Below are positions 37,402 through 45,312 of a DNA stretch of 64,000 nucleotides, in pieces. The notes beneath the pieces were generated by a model. That model was not told where the DNA came from. It did no database searches and saw nothing but the letters and a program-made list of their open reading frames with translations. The stretch covers positions 1 to 64,000 of the forward strand of contig NZ_LYMK01000033.1 in assembly GCF_002157355.1 (NCBI RefSeq). The letters are read 5' to 3'. This DNA comes from Variovorax sp. JS1663 (GTDB lineage: Bacteria; Pseudomonadota; Gammaproteobacteria; Burkholderiales; Burkholderiaceae_C). Each line of letters opens with the position of its first letter. Position 1 is the first letter of the stretch. Made by a program: the position numbers and the translations under genes.

Positions 37402-38490
37402 ATGAGCGGCAAGAAGCGTATCGCCGTGATCGCTGGCGACGGCATCGGCAAGGAAACCATGCCCGAGGGGCTGCGGGTGCTGGATGCCGCGGCCCGCAAG
37501 TTCGGCATCGACCTGCATTTCGATCACTTCGATTTCTCGAGCTGGGACTACTACGAGAAGCACGGCAAGATGCTGCCGGACAACTGGAAGGATCAGATCG
37601 GCGGCCACGATGCGATCTACTTCGGCGCGGTCGGTTGGCCCGAGAAAATTCCCGACCACGTCTCCCTCTGGGGCTCGCTGCTCCTGTTCCGCCGCGAGTT
37701 CGACCAGTACATCAACCTGCGGCCGGCGCGCCTGATGCCGGGCATCGTCGCACCGGTGGTGCGGCGCGACGGCACGCCGCGGCAGCCCGGCGAGATCGAC
37801 ATGTACATCGTGCGCGAGAACACCGAAGGCGAGTACTCGAGCATCGGCGGGCGCATGTACGAGGGCACTTCGCGCGAGATCGTGATCCAGGAAACGGTGA
37901 TGTCGCGCACGGGCGTGGACCGCGTGCTCAAGTTCGCCTTCGAGCTGGCGCAATCGCGGCCGAAGAAGCACCTGACCAGCGCCACCAAGTCCAATGGCAT
38001 CTCGATCACCATGCCCTACTGGGATGAACGGGTGGCTGAGATGGGCAGAAACTATCCAGGTGTCAAGCTTGACAAGTTTCACATCGACATCCTGACGGCG
38101 CACTTCGTGCAGCGTCCCGACTTCTTCGACGTGGTGGTGGCGAGCAACCTGTTCGGCGACATCCTGTCCGACCTGGGACCGGCCTGCACGGGCACGATCG
38201 GCATCGCACCGAGCGCCAACCTCAATCCGGAGCGCGGCACGCCTTCGCTGTTCGAGCCGGTGCACGGGTCTGCCCCGGACATCGCGGGCAAGGGCATCGC
38301 CAACCCGATCGGGCAGATCTGGTGCGGCGCGATGATGCTGGAGTTCCTCGGCCACAAGGATGCGCACGATGCGATCCTGGCTGCGATCGAGAAGACATTG
38401 GCGCCGGCGAGCGCAGCGCCACGCACGCCGGACCTCGGCGGCAGCGCCGGCACGGCCGATCTGGGACGTGCGATCGCCGAAGCACTCTGA
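37402..38490 (+). CDS. Tartrate dehydrogenase / decarboxylating D-malate dehydrogenase (TtuC-like)
   Basis: A 362-residue member of the isocitrate/isopropylmalate dehydrogenase fold. The start KRIAVIAGDGIGKETMPEGL and the block YFGAVGWPEKIPDHVSLWGSLL are typical of tartrate/D-malate dehydrogenases, and YIVRENTEGEYSS holds the NAD/metal region. These Mn/Mg-dependent enzymes oxidise L-tartrate, D-malate or related hydroxyacids. AAGGATG precedes the ATG. It follows the dehalogenase by 20 nt and is probably cotranscribed, so its substrate may be a downstream hydroxyacid; the link is not proven. Confidence 0.9.
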   Translation: MSGKKRIAVIAGDGIGKETMPEGLRVLDAAARKFGIDLHFDHFDFSSWDYYEKHGKMLPDNWKDQIGGHDAIYFGAVGWPEKIPDHVSLWGSLLLFRREFDQYINLRPARLMPGIVAPVVRRDGTPRQPGEIDMYIVRENTEGEYSSIGGRMYEGTSREIVIQETVMSRTGVDRVLKFAFELAQSRPKKHLTSATKSNGISITMPYWDERVAEMGRNYPGVKLDKFHIDILTAHFVQRPDFFDVVVASNLFGDILSDLGPACTGTIGIAPSANLNPERGTPSLFEPVHGSAPDIAGKGIANPIGQIWCGAMMLEFLGHKDAHDAILAAIEKTLAPASAAPRTPDLGGSAGTADLGRAIAEAL

Positions 38491-38566
38491 GATCGCCCGG
38501 GAAGAGGCCCCGCGGAACACCACTAGAATCGCGGATCCTCGCTGGAGTTCACAGGAGAGCGTCTTA

Positions 38567-38727
38567 TTGACACCCTGTGGACCAGTGGTTGTAATCCTTG
38601 TCGGCAGTGCGCTGCCGGCGCGTCAGAACTGCCATCCTTCACCTCAAAGCACCCCGCGGCATTCGTCGCGGGGCCGGCATTGTTTCTGACGCTACCCGAT
38701 CAACTATTTCCTGAACAAGGGGTCCTT
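38567..38727 (+). promoter_or_regulatory. hupB promoter and structured leader
   Basis: TTGACA (38567-38572) and TGTAAT (38590-38595) are exactly 17 nt apart, one of the best sigma-70 promoters in the window. The predicted leader is about 125 nt. It holds two perfect hairpins, CGGCAG-N4-CTGCCG (38602-38617, at the start site) and CCCCGCG-N8-CGCGGGG (38652-38673). The second is followed by TTGTTTCT about 10 nt later, so early termination or a small leader RNA is possible. Confidence 0.6.
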
Positions 38728-39000
38728 GTGAACAAAACCGAACTGATTGAGCACATCGCCAAAAACGCCGATATCTCCAAGGCTGCTGCCACGCGCGCCC
38801 TCGAATCGACCATCGGCGCCATCCGCACCACGCTCAAAAAAGGCGGCTCTGTCTCGCTCGTCGGTTTCGGTACTTTCGCTGTGGGCAAACGCGCTGCGCG
38901 CACGGGTCGCAATCCGCGCACCGGCGACGCGATTAAAATCAAGGCCGCCAAGATCCCGAAGTTCCGCCCCGGCAAGGCGCTGAAAGACGCGCTGAACTGA
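38728..39000 (+). CDS. hupB: HU family DNA-binding protein
   Basis: A 90-residue HU protein starting at GTG 38728 (MNKTELIEHIAKNADISKAAATRAL). The DNA-binding arm signature GFGTFAVGKRAARTGRNPRTGDAIKI is intact, and the end KIPKFRPGKALKDALN is typical. An upstream ATG frame from 38680 lies in the leader. Gene order hupB - tRNA-Val - ppiD matches other Burkholderiales and recalls lon-hupB-ppiD of E. coli. HU bends and compacts DNA. Confidence 0.97.
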   Translation: MNKTELIEHIAKNADISKAAATRALESTIGAIRTTLKKGGSVSLVGFGTFAVGKRAARTGRNPRTGDAIKIKAAKIPKFRPGKALKDALN

Positions 39001-39016
39001 AAGACGGTTTCCGGTG

Positions 39017-39092
39017 GGGTGCTTAGCTCAGCTGGTAGAGCGGCGCCCTTACAAGGCGTAGGTCGGGGGTTCGAACCCCTCAGCACCCACCA
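39017..39092 (+). tRNA. tRNA-Val (anticodon TAC)
   Basis: A full cloverleaf of 76 nt including an encoded CCA. The acceptor stem is GGGTGCT/AGCACCC, the anticodon stem GCGCC/GGCGT with loop CTTACAA (anticodon TAC), and the T arm GGGGGTTCGAACCCC. It lies 16 nt after hupB and is followed by its own terminator. Confidence 0.97.
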
Positions 39093-39100
39093 ACCGATGC

Positions 39101-39128
39101 AAAGGCGAACAATCAGTTCGCCTTTTTT
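39101..39128 (+). terminator. Rho-independent terminator after tRNA-Val
   Basis: AAAGGCGAAC-AATCA-GTTCGCCTTT is a perfect 10-bp stem (39101-39110 and 39116-39125) ending in a run of six T. It separates hupB/tRNA-Val from ppiD. Confidence 0.9.
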
Positions 39129-39153
39129 GTTTTCGCTAGAGAGACTTCCATCC

Positions 39154-41082
39154 ATGTTCGACTTCATCCGAAAGCACAACAAGATCCTCATGGGCGTGCT
39201 ATTCCTGTTGATCGTGCCTTCTTTCGTGGTCGTCGGCGTACTGGATCGCTACAGCGGCACCAGCGACAAGGGCGAAACGGTCGCCAGCGTCGCGGGCAGC
39301 AGCATCCGGCGGCCGGAATGGGATCAGCAGCATCGCAGTGACATCGATCGCATCCGCCAGCAAAGGCCGGACGTGAGCCCCGCGATGTTCGATACCGACA
39401 CGGAACGCTACGCCACGCTGGAGCGGATGGTGCGCGAGCGGGTGCTCGCGGCCGCCGCGGCGGAGGATCACTTCGTCGTGACGGAGCCGCGGCAGATGGA
39501 GATCTTCCGCAATGACCCGGCGCTGGCGAGCTTCGTGACCACCAAGAACGGCAAACCGGAGTTCGACCGCGAACTGTTCTATCGCGCGACCGGCATGACG
39601 CCCCAGCAGCACCAGGATGCGTTGGTGGCGCAGATGGTGCGCCAGCAGGTGCTCAAGGGCATCGCCGACACTGGATTCGCGACACTGGCACAGGCCGCGC
39701 CCACGCTCAACGCGTTCTATGACCGGCGCGAGATCCAGGTGGCACGTTTCGCGCCTGGCGATTTCACAGGGAAGGTGAACGTCAGCGACGCAGACCTTGA
39801 GGCGTATTACAAGCAGCACGTCGCACAGTTCCAGGTGCCGGAGCAAGCGAGCATCGAGTACCTGGTGCTGGACCTCGAGGCCGCCAAGAAGAACATCACG
39901 GTGAACGAGGCGGACCTGCGCAGCTACTACGACCAGAACACCGCGCGATTTGGCACGAAGGAGGAGCGGCGTGCCAGCCATATCCTGATCACGGTGCCCT
40001 CGGGCGCGCCCGCTGCCGATCGCGACAAGGCGCGTGCGAAAGCGCAGCAACTGCTTGCCGAGCTTCGAAAGTCGCCAGGCAGCTTTGCGGAACTGGCGCG
40101 CAAGAACTCTCAGGATCCAGGCTCCGCGGAGAAGGGCGGCGATCTCGACTTCGTCACGCGTGGCGCGATGGTCAAGCCTTTCGAGGACGCGATGTTTGCG
40201 CTCAAGAAGGGCGAGATCAGCGACGTCGTCGAGTCCGAATTCGGCTACCACATCATCCAGCTCAATGACGTCAAGCCGGGCGTCGTGCCGCCCTTCGAGC
40301 AGGTGCGCGCGAAGATCGAGAACGAAGTGCGCAGCCAGCAGGCGACGCAGGAGTTCGCGAAGGCCGCCGAAAGCTTTACCGACGCCGTCTATCAGCAACC
40401 CGACAGCCTGAAGCCGGCGGCGGACAAGCTGAAGCTCACGATCCGCACCGCCGACAAGGTCGCCCGCACGCCTGTGCCCGGTGCGACAGGTGCGCTGGCC
40501 AGTGCCAGTTTCCTGAACGCGCTGTTCGCACCCGATTCGCTCGAGCGCAAGCACAACACGGAAGCGATCGAAATCGGTCCCAACCAGCTCGCATCGGGAC
40601 GCGTGACGCAATACACGGCGGCACGTGCGCAGCCTCTGGACGAAGTCAAGGACAAGGTTCGCACACAGCTGGTCGCCGAGCGCGCTGCAGCACTCGCCAA
40701 GACCGAGGGCGAAGCCAAGCTGGCGGCCTGGCAGTCCAATGCGGCCGGCGCAAGCTTTGGCGCCGCGGTTACGGTGTCGCGGCTCGAAGCGCAGTCCCAG
40801 CCGACGCCGGTCATCGAGGGCGCCTTGCGCGCCGATCCGGCCAAGTTGCCCATGTTGGTGGGCGTGGACCTGGGCGCGCAGGGCTATGCCGTCGTCCGCG
40901 TCAACAAGGAGGTGCCGCGCACGTCGCCAGCGCCGGAGGTCGCGCAGCAGGAAGCGCAGCAGTACGCCATGGCGATGGCTGCTGCGGAGACCGCCGCCTA
41001 CTACGAGCTCATGAAAAAGCGCTTCAAAGCCGAGATCCTGGTGCCCAAGCCGCTGAATGCGGGCCTTGTCGTGGGGCGGTAG
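39154..41082 (+). CDS. ppiD: PpiD-like membrane-anchored peptidyl-prolyl isomerase
   Basis: A 642-residue protein with an N-terminal signal anchor (about 11-31), a SurA-N-like chaperone region, and a parvulin domain near 260-360 (RASHILITVPSGA, KGGDLDFVTRGAMVKPFEDAMFALKKGEIS, VESEFGYHIIQLND), then a long C-terminal domain. It assists folding of proteins leaving the Sec translocon in the periplasm. ATG 39154 starts the usual FDFIRKHNKILM anchor; the frame extending to 39019 runs through the tRNA. Confidence 0.94.
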   Translation: MFDFIRKHNKILMGVLFLLIVPSFVVVGVLDRYSGTSDKGETVASVAGSSIRRPEWDQQHRSDIDRIRQQRPDVSPAMFDTDTERYATLERMVRERVLAAAAAEDHFVVTEPRQMEIFRNDPALASFVTTKNGKPEFDRELFYRATGMTPQQHQDALVAQMVRQQVLKGIADTGFATLAQAAPTLNAFYDRREIQVARFAPGDFTGKVNVSDADLEAYYKQHVAQFQVPEQASIEYLVLDLEAAKKNITVNEADLRSYYDQNTARFGTKEERRASHILITVPSGAPAADRDKARAKAQQLLAELRKSPGSFAELARKNSQDPGSAEKGGDLDFVTRGAMVKPFEDAMFALKKGEISDVVESEFGYHIIQLNDVKPGVVPPFEQVRAKIENEVRSQQATQEFAKAAESFTDAVYQQPDSLKPAADKLKLTIRTADKVARTPVPGATGALASASFLNALFAPDSLERKHNTEAIEIGPNQLASGRVTQYTAARAQPLDEVKDKVRTQLVAERAAALAKTEGEAKLAAWQSNAAGASFGAAVTVSRLEAQSQPTPVIEGALRADPAKLPMLVGVDLGAQGYAVVRVNKEVPRTSPAPEVAQQEAQQYAMAMAAAETAAYYELMKKRFKAEILVPKPLNAGLVVGR

Positions 41083-41111
41083 CTTTTCACGCTACAATTG
41101 CGGGCTCTACG

Positions 41112-41187
41112 GTGGCTGTAGCTCAGTTGGTAGAGTCCCAGATTGTGATTCTGGTCGTCGTGGGTTCGAGTCCCATCAGCCACCCCA
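41112..41187 (+). tRNA. tRNA-His (anticodon GTG)
   Basis: A full cloverleaf with acceptor GTGGCTG/CAGCCAC, anticodon loop TTGTGAT (anticodon GTG), discriminator C and encoded CCA. A G at 41111 supplies the encoded G(-1) position expected for tRNA-His. It is followed by a terminator. Confidence 0.97.
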
Positions 41188-41200
41188 AACACTCCTGAGA

Positions 41201-41234
41201 AAAGCGCCGGTCAATCGACCGGCGCTTTTTTTTT
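41201..41234 (+). terminator. Rho-independent terminator after tRNA-His
   Basis: AAAGCGCCGGTC pairs with GACCGGCGCTTT (41201-41212 and 41217-41228, 4-nt loop), followed by a long T run to 41234. Confidence 0.93.
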
Positions 41235-41249
41235 GGAAGTGAACAGCTC

Positions 41250-41277
41250 TTGCGGCAATTCGGACTTGAATTAGAAT
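41250..41277 (+). promoter_or_regulatory. Candidate promoter of the H-NS family gene
   Basis: TTGCGG (41250-41255) and TAGAAT (41272-41277) are 16 nt apart in an AT-rich stretch, 31 nt before the ATG, with CGGAGGA as ribosome binding site. AT-rich DNA here could also allow autoregulation by the H-NS protein. Confidence 0.5.
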
Positions 41278-41308
41278 TCGGGCTTCCTAATTCGGAGGAA
41301 CTGCACCG

Positions 41309-41650
41309 ATGGCCTCAACCCTTGCCGACATCAATTCCCAGATCAAGAAGCATGATGAGCAGATTGCCCAATTGCGCAAGCAAGCGGAGGAACTGCGCAA
41401 TCAGGAACGCGCTGGCGTGATCGAGGAACTGCGCAAGAAAATCGCGGAATACGGGCTGACCGCCGCGGATCTGAAACTCGCGACGCGCTCAGGCAAGAAG
41501 GCGACGACTTCCATCGTCGCGGTAAAGTCGGCGGCAAAGTATCGCAGCCCGACCGGCGAGACCTGGTCCGGTGGACGGGGGCGCAAGCCGCGCTGGATCA
41601 CCGAAGCGCTTGCAGCGGGCAAGTCTCTGTCGGACTTCGAGATTCGCTAG
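41309..41650 (+). CDS. H-NS histone family nucleoid-associated protein
   Basis: A 113-residue H-NS/BpH3-type protein. The N-terminal half is a coiled-coil oligomerisation region (residues 5-50, IKKHDEQIAQLRKQAEEL). The C-terminal half carries the family DNA-binding core YRSPTGETWSGGRGRKPRWI (about 78-97). These proteins silence AT-rich, often foreign, DNA. It is a single gene between tRNA-His and a bidirectional terminator. Confidence 0.95.
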   Translation: MASTLADINSQIKKHDEQIAQLRKQAEELRNQERAGVIEELRKKIAEYGLTAADLKLATRSGKKATTSIVAVKSAAKYRSPTGETWSGGRGRKPRWITEALAAGKSLSDFEIR

Positions 41651-41665
41651 GCATTTGCGCCTCCC

Positions 41666-41702
41666 CCAATAAAAAGCCCGCCAGAAGCGGGCTTTTTATT
41701 GG
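41666..41702. terminator. Bidirectional terminator between H-NS gene and quinone oxidoreductase
   Basis: A perfect 16-bp inverted repeat (41666-41681 and 41687-41702; core AAAAAGCCCGC-CAGAA-GCGGGCTTTTT) lies between two convergent genes and has a T run on both strands, so it can end both transcripts. Confidence 0.92.
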
Positions 41703-41714
41703 CCTCACTCCGGC

Positions 41715-42701
41715 TCAGTTCACGAGCACCAGTTTGCCCTTGACCGCTCGCGAACCCATGTGGGCATACGCGTCCTTCAGCTCGGCCATGGGCATGGTGC
41801 AGTCAATCACGGGCTTGATCTTGCCTTGACCATACCACTTCGCCAATTCCGCCATCATCTGCGCGTTGGCCTTGGGTTCACGTTTGGCGAAATCGCCCCA
41901 GAACACACCGACCAGCGAGGCGCCTTTGAGCAGCATCAAATTCAGCGGCAGCGATGGAATCGGCCCTGAAGCGAAACCGACCACCAGATAGCGCCCGCGC
42001 CAGCCGATGGAACGAAACGCAGGTTCGGCGAATTCGCCGCCCACCGGGTCGTAAATCACGTCCGGCCCCTTGCCGTCGGTCGCGGCCTTGATGGCATCGC
42101 GAAAGCCGTTGGGAAGCGCGTGCGCGGTGTAGTTGATCGTGAGATCGGCGCCAATGGATTTGCACAGCGCGCATTTCTCGTCGGTCGATGCCGCGGCAAT
42201 CACCTTGGCGCCAGCCGCCTTGGCGATCTGGATCGCCGCAGTGCCGACCCCGCCGGCGGCCCCGAGGACCAGGACGGTTTCACCGGCCTGCAATTGCGCG
42301 CGGTCCATCAACGCATGCCACGAGGTCGCATAGATCATGATGAAGGCCGCCGCATCGACGTATCCGAAGCCGTCGGGCAGCGTCATGCACAGCGCTGCAG
42401 GCGCCAGCGCATGGGTGCCAAAGCCCCCCGTTCCTGACAGGCAGGCGACGTTCTGCCCCAGGCGCAAGTGCGTGACGCCTTCGCCGACGGCCGCCACCAC
42501 GCCGGCATATTCGGATCCTGGAACGAAAGGCACCGGTGGCTTGATCTGGTATTTGTTCTGGACGATCAGCAGGTCGGGAAAGTTCAGGCTGGCCGCCTTG
42601 ATCTCGATCAGCACCTGGCCCGGGCCCGGCGTTGGCGTTGGCAGTTCTTTCCAGGTCAGCGCATCGACGCCGGTCGGGTTTTCACAGAGCCATGCGTGCA
42701 T
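41715..42701 (-). CDS. NADPH:quinone oxidoreductase family protein (zinc-independent MDR)
   Basis: A 328-residue medium-chain dehydrogenase/reductase. The GroES-like half contains SLNFPDLLIVQNKYQIKP and GSEYAGVVAAVGEGV, and the Rossmann half contains VLGAAGGVGTAAIQIAK near 145. The structural zinc cysteines are absent, as in quinone oxidoreductases (QOR/crotonyl-CoA-reductase-like group). ATG 42701 (MHAWLCENPTG) fits the family start; the frame reaching 42947 overlaps the surE start region. Substrate unknown. Confidence 0.9.
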   Translation of the reverse strand: MHAWLCENPTGVDALTWKELPTPTPGPGQVLIEIKAASLNFPDLLIVQNKYQIKPPVPFVPGSEYAGVVAAVGEGVTHLRLGQNVACLSGTGGFGTHALAPAALCMTLPDGFGYVDAAAFIMIYATSWHALMDRAQLQAGETVLVLGAAGGVGTAAIQIAKAAGAKVIAAASTDEKCALCKSIGADLTINYTAHALPNGFRDAIKAATDGKGPDVIYDPVGGEFAEPAFRSIGWRGRYLVVGFASGPIPSLPLNLMLLKGASLVGVFWGDFAKREPKANAQMMAELAKWYGQGKIKPVIDCTMPMAELKDAYAHMGSRAVKGKLVLVN

Positions 42702-42825
42702 GCTCGGGTCTCCTTGGGATGAGTCTGGGGGCGATGAATCGAGGCCATGATAGGCCGGAGCGCAGGCGGGCATTGTCCCTGCCGTGACGCAGCCGCCGCC
42801 TACAATCCTGCGCACAACCAATGCC

Positions 42826-43590
42826 ATGAAGATACTGATCTCGAACGACGATGGCTTCCAGGCTCCCGGCATCGTGGCCTTGCACGATGCGCTGAAGGAG
42901 GTGGCGGAAGTCGAAGTGGTCGCGCCGGAGCACAACAACAGTGCCAAGTCGAATGCGCTGACCCTCGCGGCGCCGCTCTATGTGCACAAGGCGCACAACG
43001 GTTTTCGCTATGTGACCGGGACGCCGGCCGACTGCGTGCATATCGCGCTCAAGGGCCTGCTCGACTATCGGCCCGACCTCGTGGTGTCCGGCATCAACAA
43101 TGGCGCCAACATGGGCGACGACACCATCTATTCGGGTACGGTCGGCGCCGCCATGGAAGCCTATCTTTTCGGCATTCCGGCGATTGCCTTTTCCCAGATC
43201 GAGAAAGGCTGGGCCCACGTCGACGCGGCCGCACGTGCAGCGCGGCGGCTGGTGGAGCAGATCGAGCGCGAGCGCATGCTGGACGGCCCCACTTTCCTGC
43301 TGAACGTCAACGTGCCGAATCTTCCGTTCGAGGAACTCAAACCGATCAAGGTCTGCCGCCTCGGACGGCGCCACGCCGCCGAGAAGGTCATCACGCAGGA
43401 CAGTCCGCGCGGTGAGACCATGTACTGGATCGCCGGTGCCGGCAGCGCCAAGGACAGCGGCGAGGGCACCGATTTCCACGCGACGGCTGCAGGCCACATT
43501 GCGTTGACGCCTTTGCAGATCGACTTGACGGACCACGCCCACTTGGCTCAGTGGCGCGATACGGTGGCGCGGCTCGTGGAGCGTTCCTGA
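42826..43590 (+). CDS. surE: 5'/3'-nucleotidase SurE
   Basis: A 254-residue SurE. The metal-binding start MKILISNDDG (Asp8, Asp9) and the VVSGINNGANMGDDTIYSGTV block near 85-105 are intact. It hydrolyses nucleoside monophosphates and is tied to stationary-phase survival. A TACAAT hexamer at 42801-42806 is a likely -10, giving a leader of about 13 nt. It opens surE-pcm-nlpD-rpoS-rlmD. Confidence 0.96.
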   Translation: MKILISNDDGFQAPGIVALHDALKEVAEVEVVAPEHNNSAKSNALTLAAPLYVHKAHNGFRYVTGTPADCVHIALKGLLDYRPDLVVSGINNGANMGDDTIYSGTVGAAMEAYLFGIPAIAFSQIEKGWAHVDAAARAARRLVEQIERERMLDGPTFLLNVNVPNLPFEELKPIKVCRLGRRHAAEKVITQDSPRGETMYWIAGAGSAKDSGEGTDFHATAAGHIALTPLQIDLTDHAHLAQWRDTVARLVERS

Positions 43591-43592
43591 CC

Positions 43593-44369
43593 ATGGCGAG
43601 CCAACGGCCCGGGTTCCCCGTGCGGCTCACACCCACGGCGTCGGCCGCGACACGCGGGCGGGCTTCGGCGGTGCCTGCCAAACCACTCGTCGTGAACCAG
43701 ACGCCATCCATGGCCTCGGATGCGGTGCGGGCGCGCATGGTCCAGCGGCTTGCCGCGCAGGGGATTGCCGATGCGCGCGTGCTGCGGGCGATGAGCGCAG
43801 TCGAGCGGCATCGCTTCGTCGACAGCGCGTTGGTCAACCAGGCCTATGAGGACACCAGCCTGCCGATCGGGCTCGGTCAGACGATCTCCAAGCCCAACGT
43901 GGTCGCGCGCATGATCGAGTTGTTGCTGGGCGCCCCGGCGCTGGCGAGCAAGCCTGGCGACCGGCTTGGACGCGTGCTCGAGATCGGCACAGGCTGCGGA
44001 TACCAGGCCGCGGTGCTGAGCCATGTCGCAACCGAGGTCTACAGCATCGAGCGCCTGCGGGGCTTGCATGAGCGCGCACGCTCCAACCTGCGCCCATTCC
44101 GACTGGCCACTGTGCACCTGCTGCTGGGTGACGGCATGGTGGGTTATGCGAAGGGTGCTCCCTATGCCGGCATCATCGCGGCCGCAGGCGGCGACGCGTT
44201 GCCGGAAGCCTGGCTCGCGCAACTCGCGGTCGGCGGCCGCATCGTCGCGCCGACCCAGTCGCCCGCAGGCGGACAAGCGCTCGTGGTCGTCGACAAGACG
44301 GCACGCGGACTCGAGCGGCGCGTTCTTGAGGCGGTTCACTTTGTCCCCCTAAAATCTGGAATTGCTTGA
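43593..44369 (+). CDS. pcm: Protein-L-isoaspartate O-methyltransferase
   Basis: A 258-residue SAM-dependent methyltransferase that repairs isoaspartyl residues. The SAM-binding motif VLEIGTGCGYQAAVLS is near 130 and the post-motif GDGMVGY near 190. It has an N-terminal extension of about 50 residues compared with the E. coli enzyme (208), common in this bacterial group. The start is 2 nt after the surE stop. Pcm and SurE act together in stationary-phase survival. Confidence 0.95.
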   Translation: MASQRPGFPVRLTPTASAATRGRASAVPAKPLVVNQTPSMASDAVRARMVQRLAAQGIADARVLRAMSAVERHRFVDSALVNQAYEDTSLPIGLGQTISKPNVVARMIELLLGAPALASKPGDRLGRVLEIGTGCGYQAAVLSHVATEVYSIERLRGLHERARSNLRPFRLATVHLLLGDGMVGYAKGAPYAGIIAAAGGDALPEAWLAQLAVGGRIVAPTQSPAGGQALVVVDKTARGLERRVLEAVHFVPLKSGIA

Positions 44370-44380
44370 AGGAAGAACAC

Positions 44381-45304
44381 ATGCAGGGTATTGGCAATCG
44401 GGGCTGGCTTGCCGGCGTGACGCTGCTGGCCGCACTCTTGATTGCGGGGTGTGCCGCCAAACGCGGTCCTGTTCCAGTCGAGGACCGCGGCACGATGGTG
44501 GGTGCGCCGACAGCCGCGGCGCCTGCAGCCCCTGGCGCTCCTCTCATCACCACGGACCCATCGGGCAAGCCGCTGCCGGGCATCGAGAACTACGGCAAGC
44601 CGGGCTATTACGCCGTGCGGCCTGGAGACACCATTCGTCGCATCGGCACGGAAACCGGCCAGAACTGGCGTGACATCGCGCGCTGGAACAACCTTGACAA
44701 TCCGGACCTGATCGAAGTCGGGCAGGTGCTTCGCGTGATCCCGCCGGTTGGCACGGCGGCGCCGGCGACGCCTCCCGTCACGGATTCGAAGGCAGCCACC
44801 CCGGCGCCGAGTACACCGGCGCCCGGTGCCGCAGTCGCGCCGGCTCCGGCGACGGCCGCGAGCGCAGCAGCCAAGCCGACGCCTTCCATCGTCACTGCTT
44901 CGCCTGCAACGCCGGCGGCGACGGCTTCGGGCGACGAAGACGTGGGCTGGATCTGGCCTGCGCAGGGCTCGTTGATCGCCGGCTTCGACGAAGCCAAGAA
45001 CAAGGGCCTCGACATCGGCGGCAAGGCCGGCGACTCGGTGCTTGCCGCTGCCGATGGGCGCGTCGTCTATGCCGGTGCAGGCCTGCGCGGCTATGGCAAC
45101 TTGATCATCCTCAAGCACAACAACACCTACCTCACCGCCTATGCCCACAACCGGACGCTGCTGGTGAAGGAAGACCAGTCGGTGCAGAAGGGCCAGAAGA
45201 TTGCCGAGATGGGCAGCAGCGACGCGGATCGCGTGAAGCTGCATTTCGAAATCCGTCGGCAGGGCAAGCCTGTCGATCCGGCGCGCTACCTGCCCGCCCG
45301 TTAG
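44381..45304 (+). CDS. nlpD: Lipoprotein NlpD (LysM + LytM, amidase activator)
   Basis: A 307-residue outer-membrane lipoprotein: signal with lipobox LIAGC (Cys24), a LysM domain near 65-110 (YAVRPGDTIRRI), a Pro/Ala-rich linker (about 115-185), and a C-terminal LytM/M23 domain. The M23 zinc-ligand motif is degenerate (NKGLDIGG instead of an H-x3-D motif), as in E. coli NlpD, so it should activate the amidase AmiC rather than cut peptidoglycan itself. GAAGGAAG precedes ATG 44381. In other bacteria the main rpoS promoter lies within nlpD. Confidence 0.95.
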   Translation: MQGIGNRGWLAGVTLLAALLIAGCAAKRGPVPVEDRGTMVGAPTAAAPAAPGAPLITTDPSGKPLPGIENYGKPGYYAVRPGDTIRRIGTETGQNWRDIARWNNLDNPDLIEVGQVLRVIPPVGTAAPATPPVTDSKAATPAPSTPAPGAAVAPAPATAASAAAKPTPSIVTASPATPAATASGDEDVGWIWPAQGSLIAGFDEAKNKGLDIGGKAGDSVLAAADGRVVYAGAGLRGYGNLIILKHNNTYLTAYAHNRTLLVKEDQSVQKGQKIAEMGSSDADRVKLHFEIRRQGKPVDPARYLPAR

Positions 45305-45312
45305 GACCATGC

